A stretch of 64,000 nt of DNA from Nannocystis pusilla (GCF_020073745.1 NZ_JAIRAU010000015.1:62001-126000), one strand, 5' to 3'; counted from the stretch's first letter, positions 25,149-34,729 are shown. Translations and numbers: made by a program. The notes: generated by a model from the letters alone, not told the origin.

Positions 25149-26153
25149 GTGACCCAGACGGAGCTCGGCGGGCTGGCGTGGCCGGCCCGCGTGCAGATCT
25201 GGGACGCCGCGCTAGCCGCCGTGCGCGGCTATTTTCGCGACCAGGGGCTGCGCGAGGTCAGCACGCCGGTGCGCCTGCGCGCGGTCGCGGTCGAGCCGTT
25301 CATCGATCCGATCGCGGCGCCGCCGGGCCTCCTGGCGACCAGCCCGGAGCTGGCGATGAAGCGGCTGCTCACGCGCGGCAGCGGGCCGATCTTTCAGGTC
25401 GCGCACGTGTTTCGCCGCGCCGAGGTCGGGGCGCGCCACAGCGAGGAGTTCCACCTCGTCGAGTGGTACCGCCTCGGGGCCGACCTCGATCCGCTGCTTG
25501 CCGACGTCGAGGCGATCGTCGAGCGCGTGTTCGATGCGACAGGTACCAAGGGACATGCCCCGAAGACCTGGCAGCGGGTGCGCTTCCGCGACGTCGTGGC
25601 CTCGACCTGCGGCGCGCGGCTGCGCGGCGACGAGGACGCCGAGGCGCTGACGGCCGCGCTGCCGCCGGCGCTGGCCGCAGAGGTGGTCGCCGCGCTCGCG
25701 CCGGCGCATGACGCCGACCCGGCCGCGCGGACGTTGCTGGCGTGGACCGCCTTCTTCTCTGCCTGGTCGGACATGTTCTTCGAGACATGGCTGAAGGGTC
25801 ATGAAGGAACGCACCTGGTCGAGTTCCCGCGGCCCCTGGCGGCGCTGGCGGTGGTCGACGCGGCGGATCGGGGGCTGGCGCGGCGGGCCGAGTGCCACGT
25901 CGGCGGGCTGGAGATCGCCAACGGCTACGTCGAGCTGCGCGACCCGGCCGAGCAGCGGCGCCGCTTCGCCGCGGTCAACCAGCTGCGGCGGGTCCACGGC
26001 GAGGCGGCCTTGCCGATCGACGACGACTTCCTGGGCGAACTGCCGGGGCTGCCGCCGTGCGCCGGGATCGCTCTCGGCCTCGATCGTCTGATCACGCTGG
26101 CCGCCGGACGCACCCGCCTCGCCGACGTCTCGCTGGCCCTCGGCGGCGCGTGA
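25149..26153 (+). CDS. epmA: EF-P beta-lysine ligase, EpmA (GenX/PoxA)
   Basis: 334 residues from GTG 25149. A truncated class II lysyl-tRNA-synthetase-like catalytic domain without the anticodon-binding domain. Motifs: STPVRLRAVAVEPFIDPI, TSPELAMKRLLTRG, FRRAEVGARHSEEFHLVEWYR (motif 2) and GIALGLDRLITL (motif 3). It ligates beta-lysine to EF-P Lys31. The aminomutase EpmB that supplies beta-lysine is not in the window. Two clusters of phased repeats lie in the gene, one in a conserved stretch. Confidence 0.94.
   Translation: MTQTELGGLAWPARVQIWDAALAAVRGYFRDQGLREVSTPVRLRAVAVEPFIDPIAAPPGLLATSPELAMKRLLTRGSGPIFQVAHVFRRAEVGARHSEEFHLVEWYRLGADLDPLLADVEAIVERVFDATGTKGHAPKTWQRVRFRDVVASTCGARLRGDEDAEALTAALPPALAAEVVAALAPAHDADPAARTLLAWTAFFSAWSDMFFETWLKGHEGTHLVEFPRPLAALAVVDAADRGLARRAECHVGGLEIANGYVELRDPAEQRRRFAAVNQLRRVHGEAALPIDDDFLGELPGLPPCAGIALGLDRLITLAAGRTRLADVSLALGGA
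25537..25560. repeat. Phased pair inside epmA
   Basis: CGACAGGTAC (25537) and GGACATGCCC (25551), 14 bp apart, encoding ATGTKGHAP in a variable loop of the enzyme. Confidence 0.65.
25769..25820. repeat. Four phased units inside epmA
   Basis: GGACATGTTC (25769), AGACATGGCT (25783), GGTCATGAAG (25797) and GCACCTGGTC (25811) keep the 14-bp period. They encode SDMFFETWLKGHEGTHLVEF, which lines up with the conserved EpmA region without an obvious insertion. Confidence 0.75.
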
Positions 26154-26437
26154 GTAGACCCGATGCAGAGGGGGCTCGGGCGATCCACGGGCCCGGGCCG
26201 CGACCGCGTGGCATCAGGCGCAAACAGCGGTGCACGTGCTGCTGCGCTGCGGCGAGGCCATGACGGCGAGGAGGGGTTCGCGCTGGACGGATGACTAGGG
26301 CGCCGGGGATCGACGGATCGGACCGAGTTCGGACCGCCGGGCTGCGCAAACCGGGTTGCAGGGGCGCCGTGGGCTTGCGGCCCCGCCGCCCCGGTCGGGG
26401 CTGCCGCCGTGAGGTCGGTTCGGGTCCGAGGGGCGTC
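26154..26437. other. Intergenic stretch, nothing recognised
   Basis: About 280 bp between epmA and the TPR lipoprotein gene. I see no gene, hairpin with T run, or phased repeat in it; the promoter of the next gene lies at its right edge. Confidence 0.5.
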
Positions 26438-26465
26438 TTGAACTCGCCTCACATCTCTGTACACT
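26438..26465 (+). promoter_or_regulatory. Candidate promoter of the TPR-TonB-ExbBD locus, near-leaderless
   Basis: TTGAAC (26438-26443), 16 bases, TACACT (26460-26465) resembles a housekeeping promoter. The ATG at 26476 is 10 bases after the -10, so the leader would be only a few bases. Confidence 0.5.
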
Positions 26466-26475
26466 GGCGCTCTCC

Positions 26476-27552
26476 ATGCGTCCGATTCTCGCCGCAGTTG
26501 CCGCGTGTGCCCTGTTCCTGGCGCCCGGCTGCACCAAGATCGCCGCGCGCGACTTCATCCGCGAGGGAAACACCCTCTACGCCAACGGTCAGTATCGCGA
26601 GGCGATCGAGAAGTACAACGAGGCCGAGAAGCTGGAGCCCGACCTGGTCACGTTGTTCTGGAACCGCGCGTGCGCGGCCGAGAGCATCGTCCTCAAGATC
26701 AAGGATCCGAACCAGCTCGTCGACCGCAAGGTCTTCACCGATCTCGCGCTGTCCGACTTCAAGACCTGGCTCGATCGCGCGGGCAACGACGTCACCGAGG
26801 CCGACCGCGAGGCCTACCTCAACCACCGGCTCGCGCTGCTCGACGCCGACGAGCGCTGCGACGACCTGCTGTCGTACTTCCTCGAGAAGCACAACCAGGA
26901 GCCGAAGGAAGAGGGCTGGTACACGCGCATCTCGAAGCAGTACGACAGCTGCGGGCGCAGCAAGGACGCCGAGCAGTGGTTGGTCAAGCGAACGGTCGAC
27001 TTCCCGACCAACCCGCGCGCGTACCTCTCGCTGGCGATCCGCAAGCTCGAGCAGCTGTACCCCGAGCCCGACAGCGGCCTGCAGTACAACGGCAACCTGT
27101 CGGAAGACGAGCGCCTGGCTCTCGCCAACGAGGCGATCGCTCTCCTCGACAAGGCGACGATGATCGACCACAAGTTCGTCGAGGCGTACATCTACCGGTC
27201 GATCGCGTACACCCAGCGCCAGCTGGCGCGGCGCTACGGCGACGACCCGACGCAGAACACCGCTTACGAGAACCTCAACATGATCCTCGCGCGCGAGGAC
27301 GGCATGTCGGCGTGGCGGCAGCAGAAGGCGATCTGCGACATCAAGGTCGAGCCCGAGTGCCCGACCGACAAGGCCCCCGAAGGTCCGTGCTGCATGCTGG
27401 CACCGCGCCCGATCTCCCCCGAAGAAGAGGCGGCCGACGCCGAGCGCAAGAAGGCGATCGAGGAGGAGATCCGGCTGCTCGAGAGCGACAGCTCCGAGGT
27501 GGAGTCGGTCAAGGGCAAGGGCAAGAAGGGCAAGGGGCAGGGCAGCAAGTAG
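26476..27552 (+). CDS. TPR lipoprotein
   Basis: 358 residues from ATG 26476. Lipobox LAPGC (Cys19). A TPR unit (REGNTLYANGQYREAIEKYNEAEKLEP) comes first, then further helical repeats and a Lys/Gly-rich tail (KGKGKKGKGQGSK). The middle contains paired cysteines. In Myxococcus xanthus a TPR protein (AglT) is among the Tol-like genes needed for gliding; similarity here is by architecture and context only. Likely an outer-membrane partner of the TonB/ExbBD-type system encoded next. Confidence 0.88.
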   Translation: MRPILAAVAACALFLAPGCTKIAARDFIREGNTLYANGQYREAIEKYNEAEKLEPDLVTLFWNRACAAESIVLKIKDPNQLVDRKVFTDLALSDFKTWLDRAGNDVTEADREAYLNHRLALLDADERCDDLLSYFLEKHNQEPKEEGWYTRISKQYDSCGRSKDAEQWLVKRTVDFPTNPRAYLSLAIRKLEQLYPEPDSGLQYNGNLSEDERLALANEAIALLDKATMIDHKFVEAYIYRSIAYTQRQLARRYGDDPTQNTAYENLNMILAREDGMSAWRQQKAICDIKVEPECPTDKAPEGPCCMLAPRPISPEEEAADAERKKAIEEEIRLLESDSSEVESVKGKGKKGKGQGSK

Positions 27553-27602
27553 CCGGAGCGCCCGCCTCCTGCGCGGGCGTTCGAGGCCAGTGAGACCGCA
27601 CC

Positions 27603-28409
27603 ATGTTTGAACACTATCTCACGTACCAAAAGGCCGACCCCAAGCGACAGCGACGGATCGCGATCGCGTCGGTCGTGTCGGGCACGCTCACCTTCTCCGG
27701 CATCATCTTCGTCTGGGCCGCGAACAAGATGAACATCACCAAGGTGGACCCGCCGACGGTCCAGTTCTTGATGGTGCAGATGAGCGCCGAGGAGGCCGCG
27801 CCGCCGCCTCCGCCTCCGCCTCCGCCGGCCGCGGCCGACACCCAGGAGGAAGTCGAGGAGAAGGAGGAGATCCCCGAGGAAGATGTCCCCGAGGAGATCG
27901 TCCAGCCGAAGGAGACGCCCGACAAGGTGCCCGACGTGAAGAAGTCGGCGGGCGGCGCCAAGACCAATGCGGTGCCCGGCGGCGTGCCCGGCGGCGTGCC
28001 CGGTGGTGTCCCGGGCGGCGTGCTCGGCGGCGTGCTCGGCGGTCAGCTCGGCGGCCAACTCGGCGGCGTGGCCACCAAGCGCGACGCGACCCAGGCGACG
28101 GCGCCGAAGCCGATCGCGGTCGTCATGGGCAACGCCATCTACAAGCCCGATCCCGAGGCCAACAAGCTCGCCGCCACCAAGGCCGGCATGTTCGACAAGC
28201 GGCCCGGCACCGTCACGATCTTCTTCTGCGTCGACGTCGACGGCAAGACCGCCGACGTGAAGACCAAGAAGAAGTTCCCCCACAACGACCCCAAGGTCGA
28301 CGAAATCTGCCGCGACACGGTCAAGAAGTGGCGCTTCAAGCCCTTCATGGTCGGCGGCAAGGCCACCAAGATCTGCTCCGAGGTCGACTTCAACATCAAG
28401 TTCAACTGA
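27603..28409 (+). CDS. TonB-like energy transducer
   Basis: 268 residues. N-terminal cytoplasmic stretch, one membrane span (about 20-40), a Pro run and Glu/Pro-rich stretch (60-110), then a Gly-Val/Gly-Leu repeat (GGVPGGVPGGVPGG...) of about 35 residues, and a C-terminal domain with two cysteines and the TonB/AgmX-like end CRDTVKKWRFKPF...VDFNIKFN. It should link the ExbB/ExbD motor to an envelope partner. The Gly repeat is unusual; the spacer is normally Pro-rich. Confidence 0.85.
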   Translation: MFEHYLTYQKADPKRQRRIAIASVVSGTLTFSGIIFVWAANKMNITKVDPPTVQFLMVQMSAEEAAPPPPPPPPPAAADTQEEVEEKEEIPEEDVPEEIVQPKETPDKVPDVKKSAGGAKTNAVPGGVPGGVPGGVPGGVLGGVLGGQLGGQLGGVATKRDATQATAPKPIAVVMGNAIYKPDPEANKLAATKAGMFDKRPGTVTIFFCVDVDGKTADVKTKKKFPHNDPKVDEICRDTVKKWRFKPFMVGGKATKICSEVDFNIKFN

Positions 28410-28415
28410 CTTCAC

Positions 28416-28610
28416 GGCCCCTCCGGGGCCTGGGGCGGCCCTTCGGGCCGTCTCCGTGAACTCGAACGACTCCCGGCGATACAAAACTTCCGGCCTCGCG
28501 GCGTCCTCTCCGCCTCGCGGCCTCAGCAGACCACCCGCACGGCCCTTCGGGCCTGATCCACTGCACGGCCTTCGGGCCTGATCCACCGCACGGCCTTCAG
28601 GCCCTCAGCC
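28416..28610. repeat. Leader with two hairpins and three UUCG-type direct repeats
   Basis: GGCCCC-TCC-GGGGCC (28416-28430) and CGGCCC-TTC-GGGCCG (28436-28450) follow the tonB-like stop. Then GCACGGCCYTTCGGGCCTGA, itself a short hairpin, occurs about three times in tandem with a 25-27-bp period from 28537 (the last copy degenerate). They may end or attenuate transcription before exbB. Confidence 0.6.
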
Positions 28611-28638
28611 GACCCCAACGAGAAGACAGGCATCCGAC

Positions 28639-29373
28639 ATGGAGCTCATGGACATCACCACGCTACTCGCCAACACCGGCGGAACGGACTTCTCCCTCGC
28701 AGGCATGTGGGAGCAGATGGGCATCTTCGCCAAGGTCATCTTGGTGTTGCTCCTGCTCATGTTCCTGCTGTCTCTGGCGATCGTGCTCGAGCGCCTGCGG
28801 GCCTACTCGCGGTCGCGGCGGCACTCGATCCAGTACATCATGCTGCTGCGCAACTTCCTGCAGGAGCGCAAGCTGCAGGAGGCGGTCGCGGCGGCGCAGA
28901 CCCACGGGGACAGCCCGCTGGCCAAGGTCGTCGGCGCCGGCCTCAACGAGTACATCAAGGGCATGGAGGCCCTCAACGAGGAGGGTCCCGAGGACGTCGG
29001 CGACTTCGACCTCGTCGACGCGGTCAACCGCCAGCTGGAGCGCGCCAAGGAGCGTGAGACTGCCAACCTCAAGCGCGGCCTGACCTCGCTGGCGACCGTC
29101 GGCACCACCGCGCCGTTCGTCGGCCTCCTCGGCACCGTGGTCGGCATCATCAACTCGTTCCAGGGCATCTCGTCGGACGGCGGCGGCGGTCTCTCGTCGG
29201 TCGCGGGCGGCATCTCCGAGGCGCTCGTCGCCACGGCGGTCGGCCTCCTCGTCGCCATCCCGGCGGTCGTGATGTTCAACTCCTTCAACGCGCGGGTCGA
29301 GGGCTTCCAGATCGACATGAACGACGTCGCGTCGGAGCTGATCGACTTCGTCCTCAAGGAAGGGCGCTACTAG
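28639..29373 (+). CDS. exbB: ExbB/TolQ/MotA-family proton-channel protein
   Basis: 244 residues from ATG 28639. Three membrane spans: about 30-52, and the conserved pair at about 150-175 and 185-210, including [22 protein letters not shown] and [19 protein letters not shown], the MotA/TolQ/ExbB signature. It forms the inner-membrane motor with ExbD; proton flow drives the TonB-like protein. Stop and next start are separated by one base. Confidence 0.93.
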   Translation: MELMDITTLLANTGGTDFSLAGMWEQMGIFAKVILVLLLLMFLLSLAIVLERLRAYSRSRRHSIQYIMLLRNFLQERKLQEAVAAAQTHGDSPLAKVVGAGLNEYIKGMEALNEEGPEDVGDFDLVDAVNRQLERAKERETANLKRGLTSLATVGTTAPFVGLLGTVVGIINSFQGISSDGGGGLSSVAGGISEALVATAVGLLVAIPAVVMFNSFNARVEGFQIDMNDVASELIDFVLKEGRY

Positions 29374-29374
29374 G

Positions 29375-29899
29375 ATGTCGTCCTCCACCAGCCCGCGCCG
29401 CGGTGGCAAGGGCGGCAAGCACCGCCGGCACGTCGCTTACAAGAGCGACCACGGCATTCAGCCGGCGCAGGCCAACAGTGACATCAACGTCACGCCGCTG
29501 GTCGACGTCTGCCTGGTGCTGCTCATCATCTTCATGGTGGTCACGCCGATGCTCGGCCGCGGCGTCGCGGTCCAGCTGCCGACGTTGACCACCGCGACGA
29601 TGCACAAGGAGGGCGACCAGGTGTTCGTCTCGGTCAACGACGACGGCGCCTGGGTCGAGACGGACATGTACACCGAGAAGGAGCCCTTCCTGGCCCGCCT
29701 CGAGGAGGACCTCAAGATCGCCTCCGGCAAGGCGCTGGCCAATGATTACAAGGGCCCGATCCTGTTCGTCAAAGGCGACAAGGGCACCGAGTGGGGCCGG
29801 GTGAAGACGGTCATGGAGTGGATCACGACCTCGAACGCCCAGATGCAGGACGTGGCGCTCGTGGTCGAGGTGGCCAACCAGTCGGGACCCCCGACGTGA
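29375..29899 (+). CDS. exbD: ExbD/TolR-family protein (first copy)
   Basis: 174 residues. A basic N-terminus (about 40 residues), one membrane span with the essential Asp in [19 protein letters not shown], then a periplasmic domain. Translationally close to exbB. The span is nearly identical to that of the second ExbD. Confidence 0.92.
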   Translation: MSSSTSPRRGGKGGKHRRHVAYKSDHGIQPAQANSDINVTPLVDVCLVLLIIFMVVTPMLGRGVAVQLPTLTTATMHKEGDQVFVSVNDDGAWVETDMYTEKEPFLARLEEDLKIASGKALANDYKGPILFVKGDKGTEWGRVKTVMEWITTSNAQMQDVALVVEVANQSGPPT

Positions 29900-30145
29900 C
29901 AGTCGGCGGTCGCGCTGTCCGGGCGGGCGGCCGGGCCGCGCGGCGGTCCTGAGCCGTTCGTCACGTCACCAACCTTCTCGTTGCGCCGGGTCCCGCGTCC
30001 GAACTCAGTCCGAACCAAACCCGGCCCAAACCCCGCGGCGCGCCCCTCCCCGAGGCGCGCCGCTTGCGTTTTTCCTATACCTCCAAGCCAAACGGCGGTA
30101 GGCTAACAACAGCGCGCGCCCCCGGCGGCGGCGAAGGAACACCTC

Positions 30146-30592
30146 ATGGGCATGTCAGCAGGCGGCTCCAAAAAGGGAGCCCAGAGCGATATCAACGTCA
30201 CCCCCCTCGTCGACGTGTGCCTCGTGCTGCTCATCATCTTCATGGTGATGCTGCCGAAGAACGTGCCCGAGCTCTCGGTCAAGGTGCCGCCCGAGAGCAA
30301 GACGCGGCAGAAGCCGCAGCCCGAGAGTGAGAACCTGGTCCTCGGTCTGACGAAGGACGGGGCGATCACGATCAACCGCACGCCGGTCGACAAGTCGAGC
30401 CTCAAGGACACGCTGGAGAACCAGCTCAAGTTCCGCGACAAGAAGGTCATCTTCGTCAACTTCGACGACGATGCCGTCTACGGCGTCGCGGTCGAGGTGC
30501 TGGACATCGCCAAGCACTCCGGGGCCGACGTGCTCGGCATCATGAAGAACAAGGACAAGCCGACCCCGGACACCCTGCGGCAGAAAACCTAA
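30146..30592 (+). CDS. exbD: ExbD/TolR-family protein (second copy)
   Basis: 148 residues from ATG 30146. Short N-terminus, membrane span with Asp in [19 protein letters not shown], periplasmic domain. It is 246 bp after the first ExbD; the gap shows no clear gene or terminator. Two different ExbD proteins with one ExbB are common in myxobacterial Tol/Agl-type motors, which suggests a heteromeric ExbD ring. Followed after 27 bp by the TSP3 lipoprotein gene. Confidence 0.92.
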   Translation: MGMSAGGSKKGAQSDINVTPLVDVCLVLLIIFMVMLPKNVPELSVKVPPESKTRQKPQPESENLVLGLTKDGAITINRTPVDKSSLKDTLENQLKFRDKKVIFVNFDDDAVYGVAVEVLDIAKHSGADVLGIMKNKDKPTPDTLRQKT

Positions 30593-30619
30593 CCGACCTC
30601 GATAAGCAGGACCGACGCC

Positions 30620-33600
30620 ATGCGCAACCACCTCCTCCGTAGCAATCCCCGCTTGTCGCGCCCGATCCACCGTGGCGACGCCGGCTCCGGCGCCTGGGGC
30701 CTCGCCGTGCTCGCGTTGTTCGGCGCCTCGGCCGCGCTGAGCGGCTGCGTGTCCGACCCCGACTGCGGCGTCTGTGACCCCGAGAACCTCATCCTCGAGA
30801 CAGTCGCGGGCGTCAACTACGCCGGCAAGGTCGTGAAGCTGCTCGGCCCCGAGTGCGAGGGCAGCGACTGTCCGGGCGAGATCAAGAACGGCAACTACTT
30901 CGTCGAGAAGGTCATCCCCTGTCGCGAGACCGAGGACGCGATGGAGGCCGCCCGCGGCTCCGAGGAGTGGTGCAAGGTCTCGCCGCTGATCGTCAACGAC
31001 GGCCTGCAGTTCATCTTCAACAACTTGCTCGACCCGCAGTCGGTCGAGCTCGTGCGCAAGTCGCCGATCAACCCGCAGCTGTTCGAGGTCTACGACTGGA
31101 AGACGCGCATCGTCCACCTCGAGGGTCCGATCGCCCGCTACAACGGCGACTACCGCCCGGGCACGCAGACCCAGCCCGACCAGTTGACGCGGCTCGTCAG
31201 CCTGTCCTGCATCGACAACCTCAACGAGAAGGGCCAGAGCTTCAACAACGAGAGCATCGCCGACGGCACCTGCGACGGGCTGTTCCAGGACACGAAGTCG
31301 AAGAAGACCATCCCGCTGAAGATGCGGATGGGCCAGGAGATCAAGACCTGGGCGGGCGAGAACGACGGGCGCTCCGCCGTGCAGTCGTGCGGGGCCCCGC
31401 AGGACGGCGTCGACACCTGTTGCGACGCGTGTGACTACGAGCTGTCGGTCAACGTCGCCAAGTACGGCGTCAACGCCAAGCTCAGCGAGACCGCCACGGC
31501 CAAGTTCGAGGAACTGCTGAGCCCGAACGCCGGGACCGCGCTCACGTGCGACGTGATGGGCGACAAGTTCAGGGATTGTCGCGGCTTCGTCACGCACGTC
31601 GACCGCTCGCAGGAGGTGCGCAAGTTCTCGTACGACTGGAACGGCGACGGCAAGGTCGACCCGGGTAGCGAGACCTTCCGCGTGCCGCTGCAGGACAAGC
31701 TGCGCGAGACCCACCCCGACGATCGCCCCGAGGGCGTCGAGCAGAAGACCGTGCCGTGCGAGACCGACGAGGACTGCACGGCCAAGCCGAGCCCGAACCT
31801 GCCCGGCACGAACTGCGTCGGCACCAAGGACGGCGCGGCTTGCAGCGGCAGCGACCCGGAGTGCACCGACAAGCGCTGCGTCGCCGAGTGGTTCGTCGAG
31901 TGTCGCGCCGAGACGAACACCACGGGCGAGACGGGCTTCTGCGTCGACAAGCGCTGGAACGGCACCGGCGTCGCGGCCTGCTACCAGACCGACGTGCCGT
32001 ACCCGATCTGCCTCGACGAGACGTGCTCCGCGACCGACATGGAGTCGCCCGGCAAGGCCAAGGGTCGTCGCTTCGCGTTCGCCGACTCCGACGTCAGCCA
32101 GACGATCTCGCGGCTCGAGGGCTGCCGCTCGGAGCTCAACAACAACAACGGCGTGCCCGAGTTCTGCGACCCGTTCTTCCAGCCCGGTGTCACCTCGACG
32201 GACCGCTACGACCGCAAGGAGACGCTGCCCAGCACCTCCCGCAGCTGCATCTGCGAGGAAGATCCGGCGCCGGGTTGCGACGACATCGTCGCCAAGCTGT
32301 GCCACAAGGACGGCGACCCCGCCAAGCCGCTCATCGAGGAGAAGATCGGCCAGTACGCGCAGAAGTTCGTGCGGCGGCAGGGCGGCGTGATCTACGACCC
32401 GGCGATCAAGGGCGTGCTGTTCCTGCCGGCCGACCTCGGCGGGATGCCGCGGAGCTTCGCCGAGGCCTGCTCGGCGGGCAAGCAGAAGGGCGCCGGTGCG
32501 CTCAACATCAAGGACGGCTGGCGCGCCAACGACAGCGTGTTCGTCGAGAACTTCGAGAACTTCGACCGCGCGATGTGCTCGAGCTCGGAGTACAAGATCG
32601 TGTTCAGCGAGCCCGAGCCGGGCAACGCGCTGCAGTACATCCGTGACAAGGTCGGCAACACGCTGGCCGGCAAGTCGTCCTACGTCATCCACACGCCCGA
32701 CTTCCACGTCATCCCGGGCAGCGGCTTCCCGACCAACAACCTCCGCATCGGCGCGTGCGACGAGTTCGAGCTGCGCTTCTCGAACAAGTACGACATGAGC
32801 CCCTCCAACGTGGAGAAGCTCCAGATCATCGAGCTGGGCGGGACCGAGGAGGAGCCGGTCGAGGGCAAGGTCATCGCCGGCGGCCCCGGTTGTGCCAAGA
32901 CCCAGGAGGACCTCGACGCCGGCAACGGCAGCGTGCCGTGCCTGGCGGTCAACGTGCGCGACCAGGAGATCGGGGCGATCCGCGTCGAGATCGACGCCAA
33001 GGAGTTCGGCGCGATCCTCCAGCCGAGCACCAGCAGCAACCCCGTCCGCTATCGCCTGAAGGTCCCCGGGCTGACGCTCGCCGAGGGCGAGGACGTGTAC
33101 GAGGCGATGAAGAACCGCCCCGCCGACTATGCGACCGCGTTCTGGGACGCGTGCGGCATGCCGCTCGTGCTCAGCATGCCGAAGCTCGACGGCGAGGGGA
33201 ACTTGTCCGGCAAGGGCAAGGCCGCCAAGCCCGACTTCTGGTACGACTTCGAGATCGACTCGCCGAAGTGCAAGGAGGACACGGACCTCGACGGCTTCCC
33301 GTTCTCCTGCGACAACGCGCCCAATGATTTCAACCCTGACCAGATCAACACCGACGGCGACGAGGCCGGCGACGCGGTCGACCTGTGCCCGACCATCGCG
33401 ACCGCGAACACCACCGCCGACACCGACAGGGACGGTCTCGGCAACGAGTGCGACCTCTGCACCCGCCCGCTCTCCACGTACAACAAGAACGCGGGCGCCG
33501 CGCTGGAGAAGATGAAGGTCCGCAACATCCCCGACCAGTCGGACTTCGACCGCGACGGTATCGGTGACGTGTGCGACAACTGCATCACCATCCCCAACTG

Positions 33601-34729
33601 CGGCGACTTCGGCGAGGGCGGCAACCTCAAGCCGGCCAAGATCGGTGACCCGGTCCCGTTCAACAACGACAACCAGTGCCAGACCGACATCAAGGAGCCG
33701 CTGTTCATCGGTGACGCGTGCGAGGACCTGCTGATGAACCCCGGGCCGGGGGCGGCCGGTCCGGTCGGCCTCGGGCTGACCGACGACTTCGACCAGGACG
33801 GCCTCGACAACGACACCGACCGCTGCCCGCGCCAGCGCGTTCCGGCCTGCACCGAAGACGCCGAGTGCGGCGGGGCCGAGACCTGCGTCGACGGCTTCTG
33901 CAGCAACCACGTCGACAGCGACGGCGACGGCATCGGCGACATCTGCGACACCTGCCCGTACGACAAGAACCCGGCGCAGATCCAGATGGGCCAGTCGGAG
34001 GAGGACGACGCCGACGGCGACTTCGTCGGCGCGATCTGCGAGACCAACAACGCGTGCGCCGACACCCCGGACGCGCGGCCGATCGCCTTCTACGACAAGG
34101 TCGCGCCCTCGGGTGCGTGCTGCACCACGGTGTTCCCGGTCGACTCGCTCGACGCTCCGCGCCTCATGCCCGACGGCGAGCCGCTGCCGCGCGAAGAGGT
34201 CGAGCGCCTGATGGAGGAGTACCTGGCCGCGCGCGAGGCGTGGGCGATGGCGATGGACGGCTCCGAGCCGCCGAAGCCGCCGCTGTTCGTCCCGCTCAAG
34301 GCCGACTGCGGCGGCGAGGGGCCCGACAAGTGCCGCCAGCTGACGGAGAAGGTTGTGAAGCGCCCGGGCATCGTCGAGCTGCCGCAAGGTTGTGCCGAGG
34401 CCGGCCAGCCGCTGACCCTCGACAGCCCGAGCATCAACGGCAGCGCCGACGAGCTGTACAAGCACATGTGCACGCTGCCGCAGCGCGACCAGGACTTCGA
34501 CGGCATCGGCGACAAGTGCGACCTCTGCCCGTACGCGTTCGACCCGAACAACAGCCTGTACAAGGACCTCAACAACAAGGTGTGGCCGAGCTTCGGCCAG
34601 TACTGCAGCGGCGTGTGGGCCGCCGACGTCGCGCCGCGCCTGCTCTCGCAGTGCGGTGACCAGACCGAGGACGCGGGCATGACCGGCACCGACACGATGA
34701 TGTCGACCGGCACCGGCACCGGCGGCTGA
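30620..34729 (+). CDS. Large Cys-rich lipoprotein with thrombospondin type 3 repeats
   Basis: 1369 residues from ATG 30620. A long basic N-terminus precedes a signal with lipobox ALSGC (about Cys43). Residues about 50-880 form a Cys-rich body that I cannot assign. About 886-1110 and again near 1290 there are six or so TSP3 calcium-binding repeats (for example DFDRDGIGDVCDNC, DSDGDGIGDICDTCP). The end is a Thr/Gly tail. Calcium-rigid surface rod is the likely architecture. It is in line with the ExbBDD genes and may be the outer component the motor acts on; that is inference. The long antisense frames across it are shadows. Confidence 0.88.
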   Translation: MRNHLLRSNPRLSRPIHRGDAGSGAWGLAVLALFGASAALSGCVSDPDCGVCDPENLILETVAGVNYAGKVVKLLGPECEGSDCPGEIKNGNYFVEKVIPCRETEDAMEAARGSEEWCKVSPLIVNDGLQFIFNNLLDPQSVELVRKSPINPQLFEVYDWKTRIVHLEGPIARYNGDYRPGTQTQPDQLTRLVSLSCIDNLNEKGQSFNNESIADGTCDGLFQDTKSKKTIPLKMRMGQEIKTWAGENDGRSAVQSCGAPQDGVDTCCDACDYELSVNVAKYGVNAKLSETATAKFEELLSPNAGTALTCDVMGDKFRDCRGFVTHVDRSQEVRKFSYDWNGDGKVDPGSETFRVPLQDKLRETHPDDRPEGVEQKTVPCETDEDCTAKPSPNLPGTNCVGTKDGAACSGSDPECTDKRCVAEWFVECRAETNTTGETGFCVDKRWNGTGVAACYQTDVPYPICLDETCSATDMESPGKAKGRRFAFADSDVSQTISRLEGCRSELNNNNGVPEFCDPFFQPGVTSTDRYDRKETLPSTSRSCICEEDPAPGCDDIVAKLCHKDGDPAKPLIEEKIGQYAQKFVRRQGGVIYDPAIKGVLFLPADLGGMPRSFAEACSAGKQKGAGALNIKDGWRANDSVFVENFENFDRAMCSSSEYKIVFSEPEPGNALQYIRDKVGNTLAGKSSYVIHTPDFHVIPGSGFPTNNLRIGACDEFELRFSNKYDMSPSNVEKLQIIELGGTEEEPVEGKVIAGGPGCAKTQEDLDAGNGSVPCLAVNVRDQEIGAIRVEIDAKEFGAILQPSTSSNPVRYRLKVPGLTLAEGEDVYEAMKNRPADYATAFWDACGMPLVLSMPKLDGEGNLSGKGKAAKPDFWYDFEIDSPKCKEDTDLDGFPFSCDNAPNDFNPDQINTDGDEAGDAVDLCPTIATANTTADTDRDGLGNECDLCTRPLSTYNKNAGAALEKMKVRNIPDQSDFDRDGIGDVCDNCITIPNCGDFGEGGNLKPAKIGDPVPFNNDNQCQTDIKEPLFIGDACEDLLMNPGPGAAGPVGLGLTDDFDQDGLDNDTDRCPRQRVPACTEDAECGGAETCVDGFCSNHVDSDGDGIGDICDTCPYDKNPAQIQMGQSEEDDADGDFVGAICETNNACADTPDARPIAFYDKVAPSGACCTTVFPVDSLDAPRLMPDGEPLPREEVERLMEEYLAAREAWAMAMDGSEPPKPPLFVPLKADCGGEGPDKCRQLTEKVVKRPGIVELPQGCAEAGQPLTLDSPSINGSADELYKHMCTLPQRDQDFDGIGDKCDLCPYAFDPNNSLYKDLNNKVWPSFGQYCSGVWAADVAPRLLSQCGDQTEDAGMTGTDTMMSTGTGTGG

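Noticed and set aside
30155-34465. Very long open frame antisense to the TSP3 lipoprotein gene
   Set aside because: The antisense translation is low-complexity Val/Arg/Ala with no start signal, while the sense frame has a lipobox, cysteine patterns and TSP3 repeats. High GC keeps the shadow frame open.
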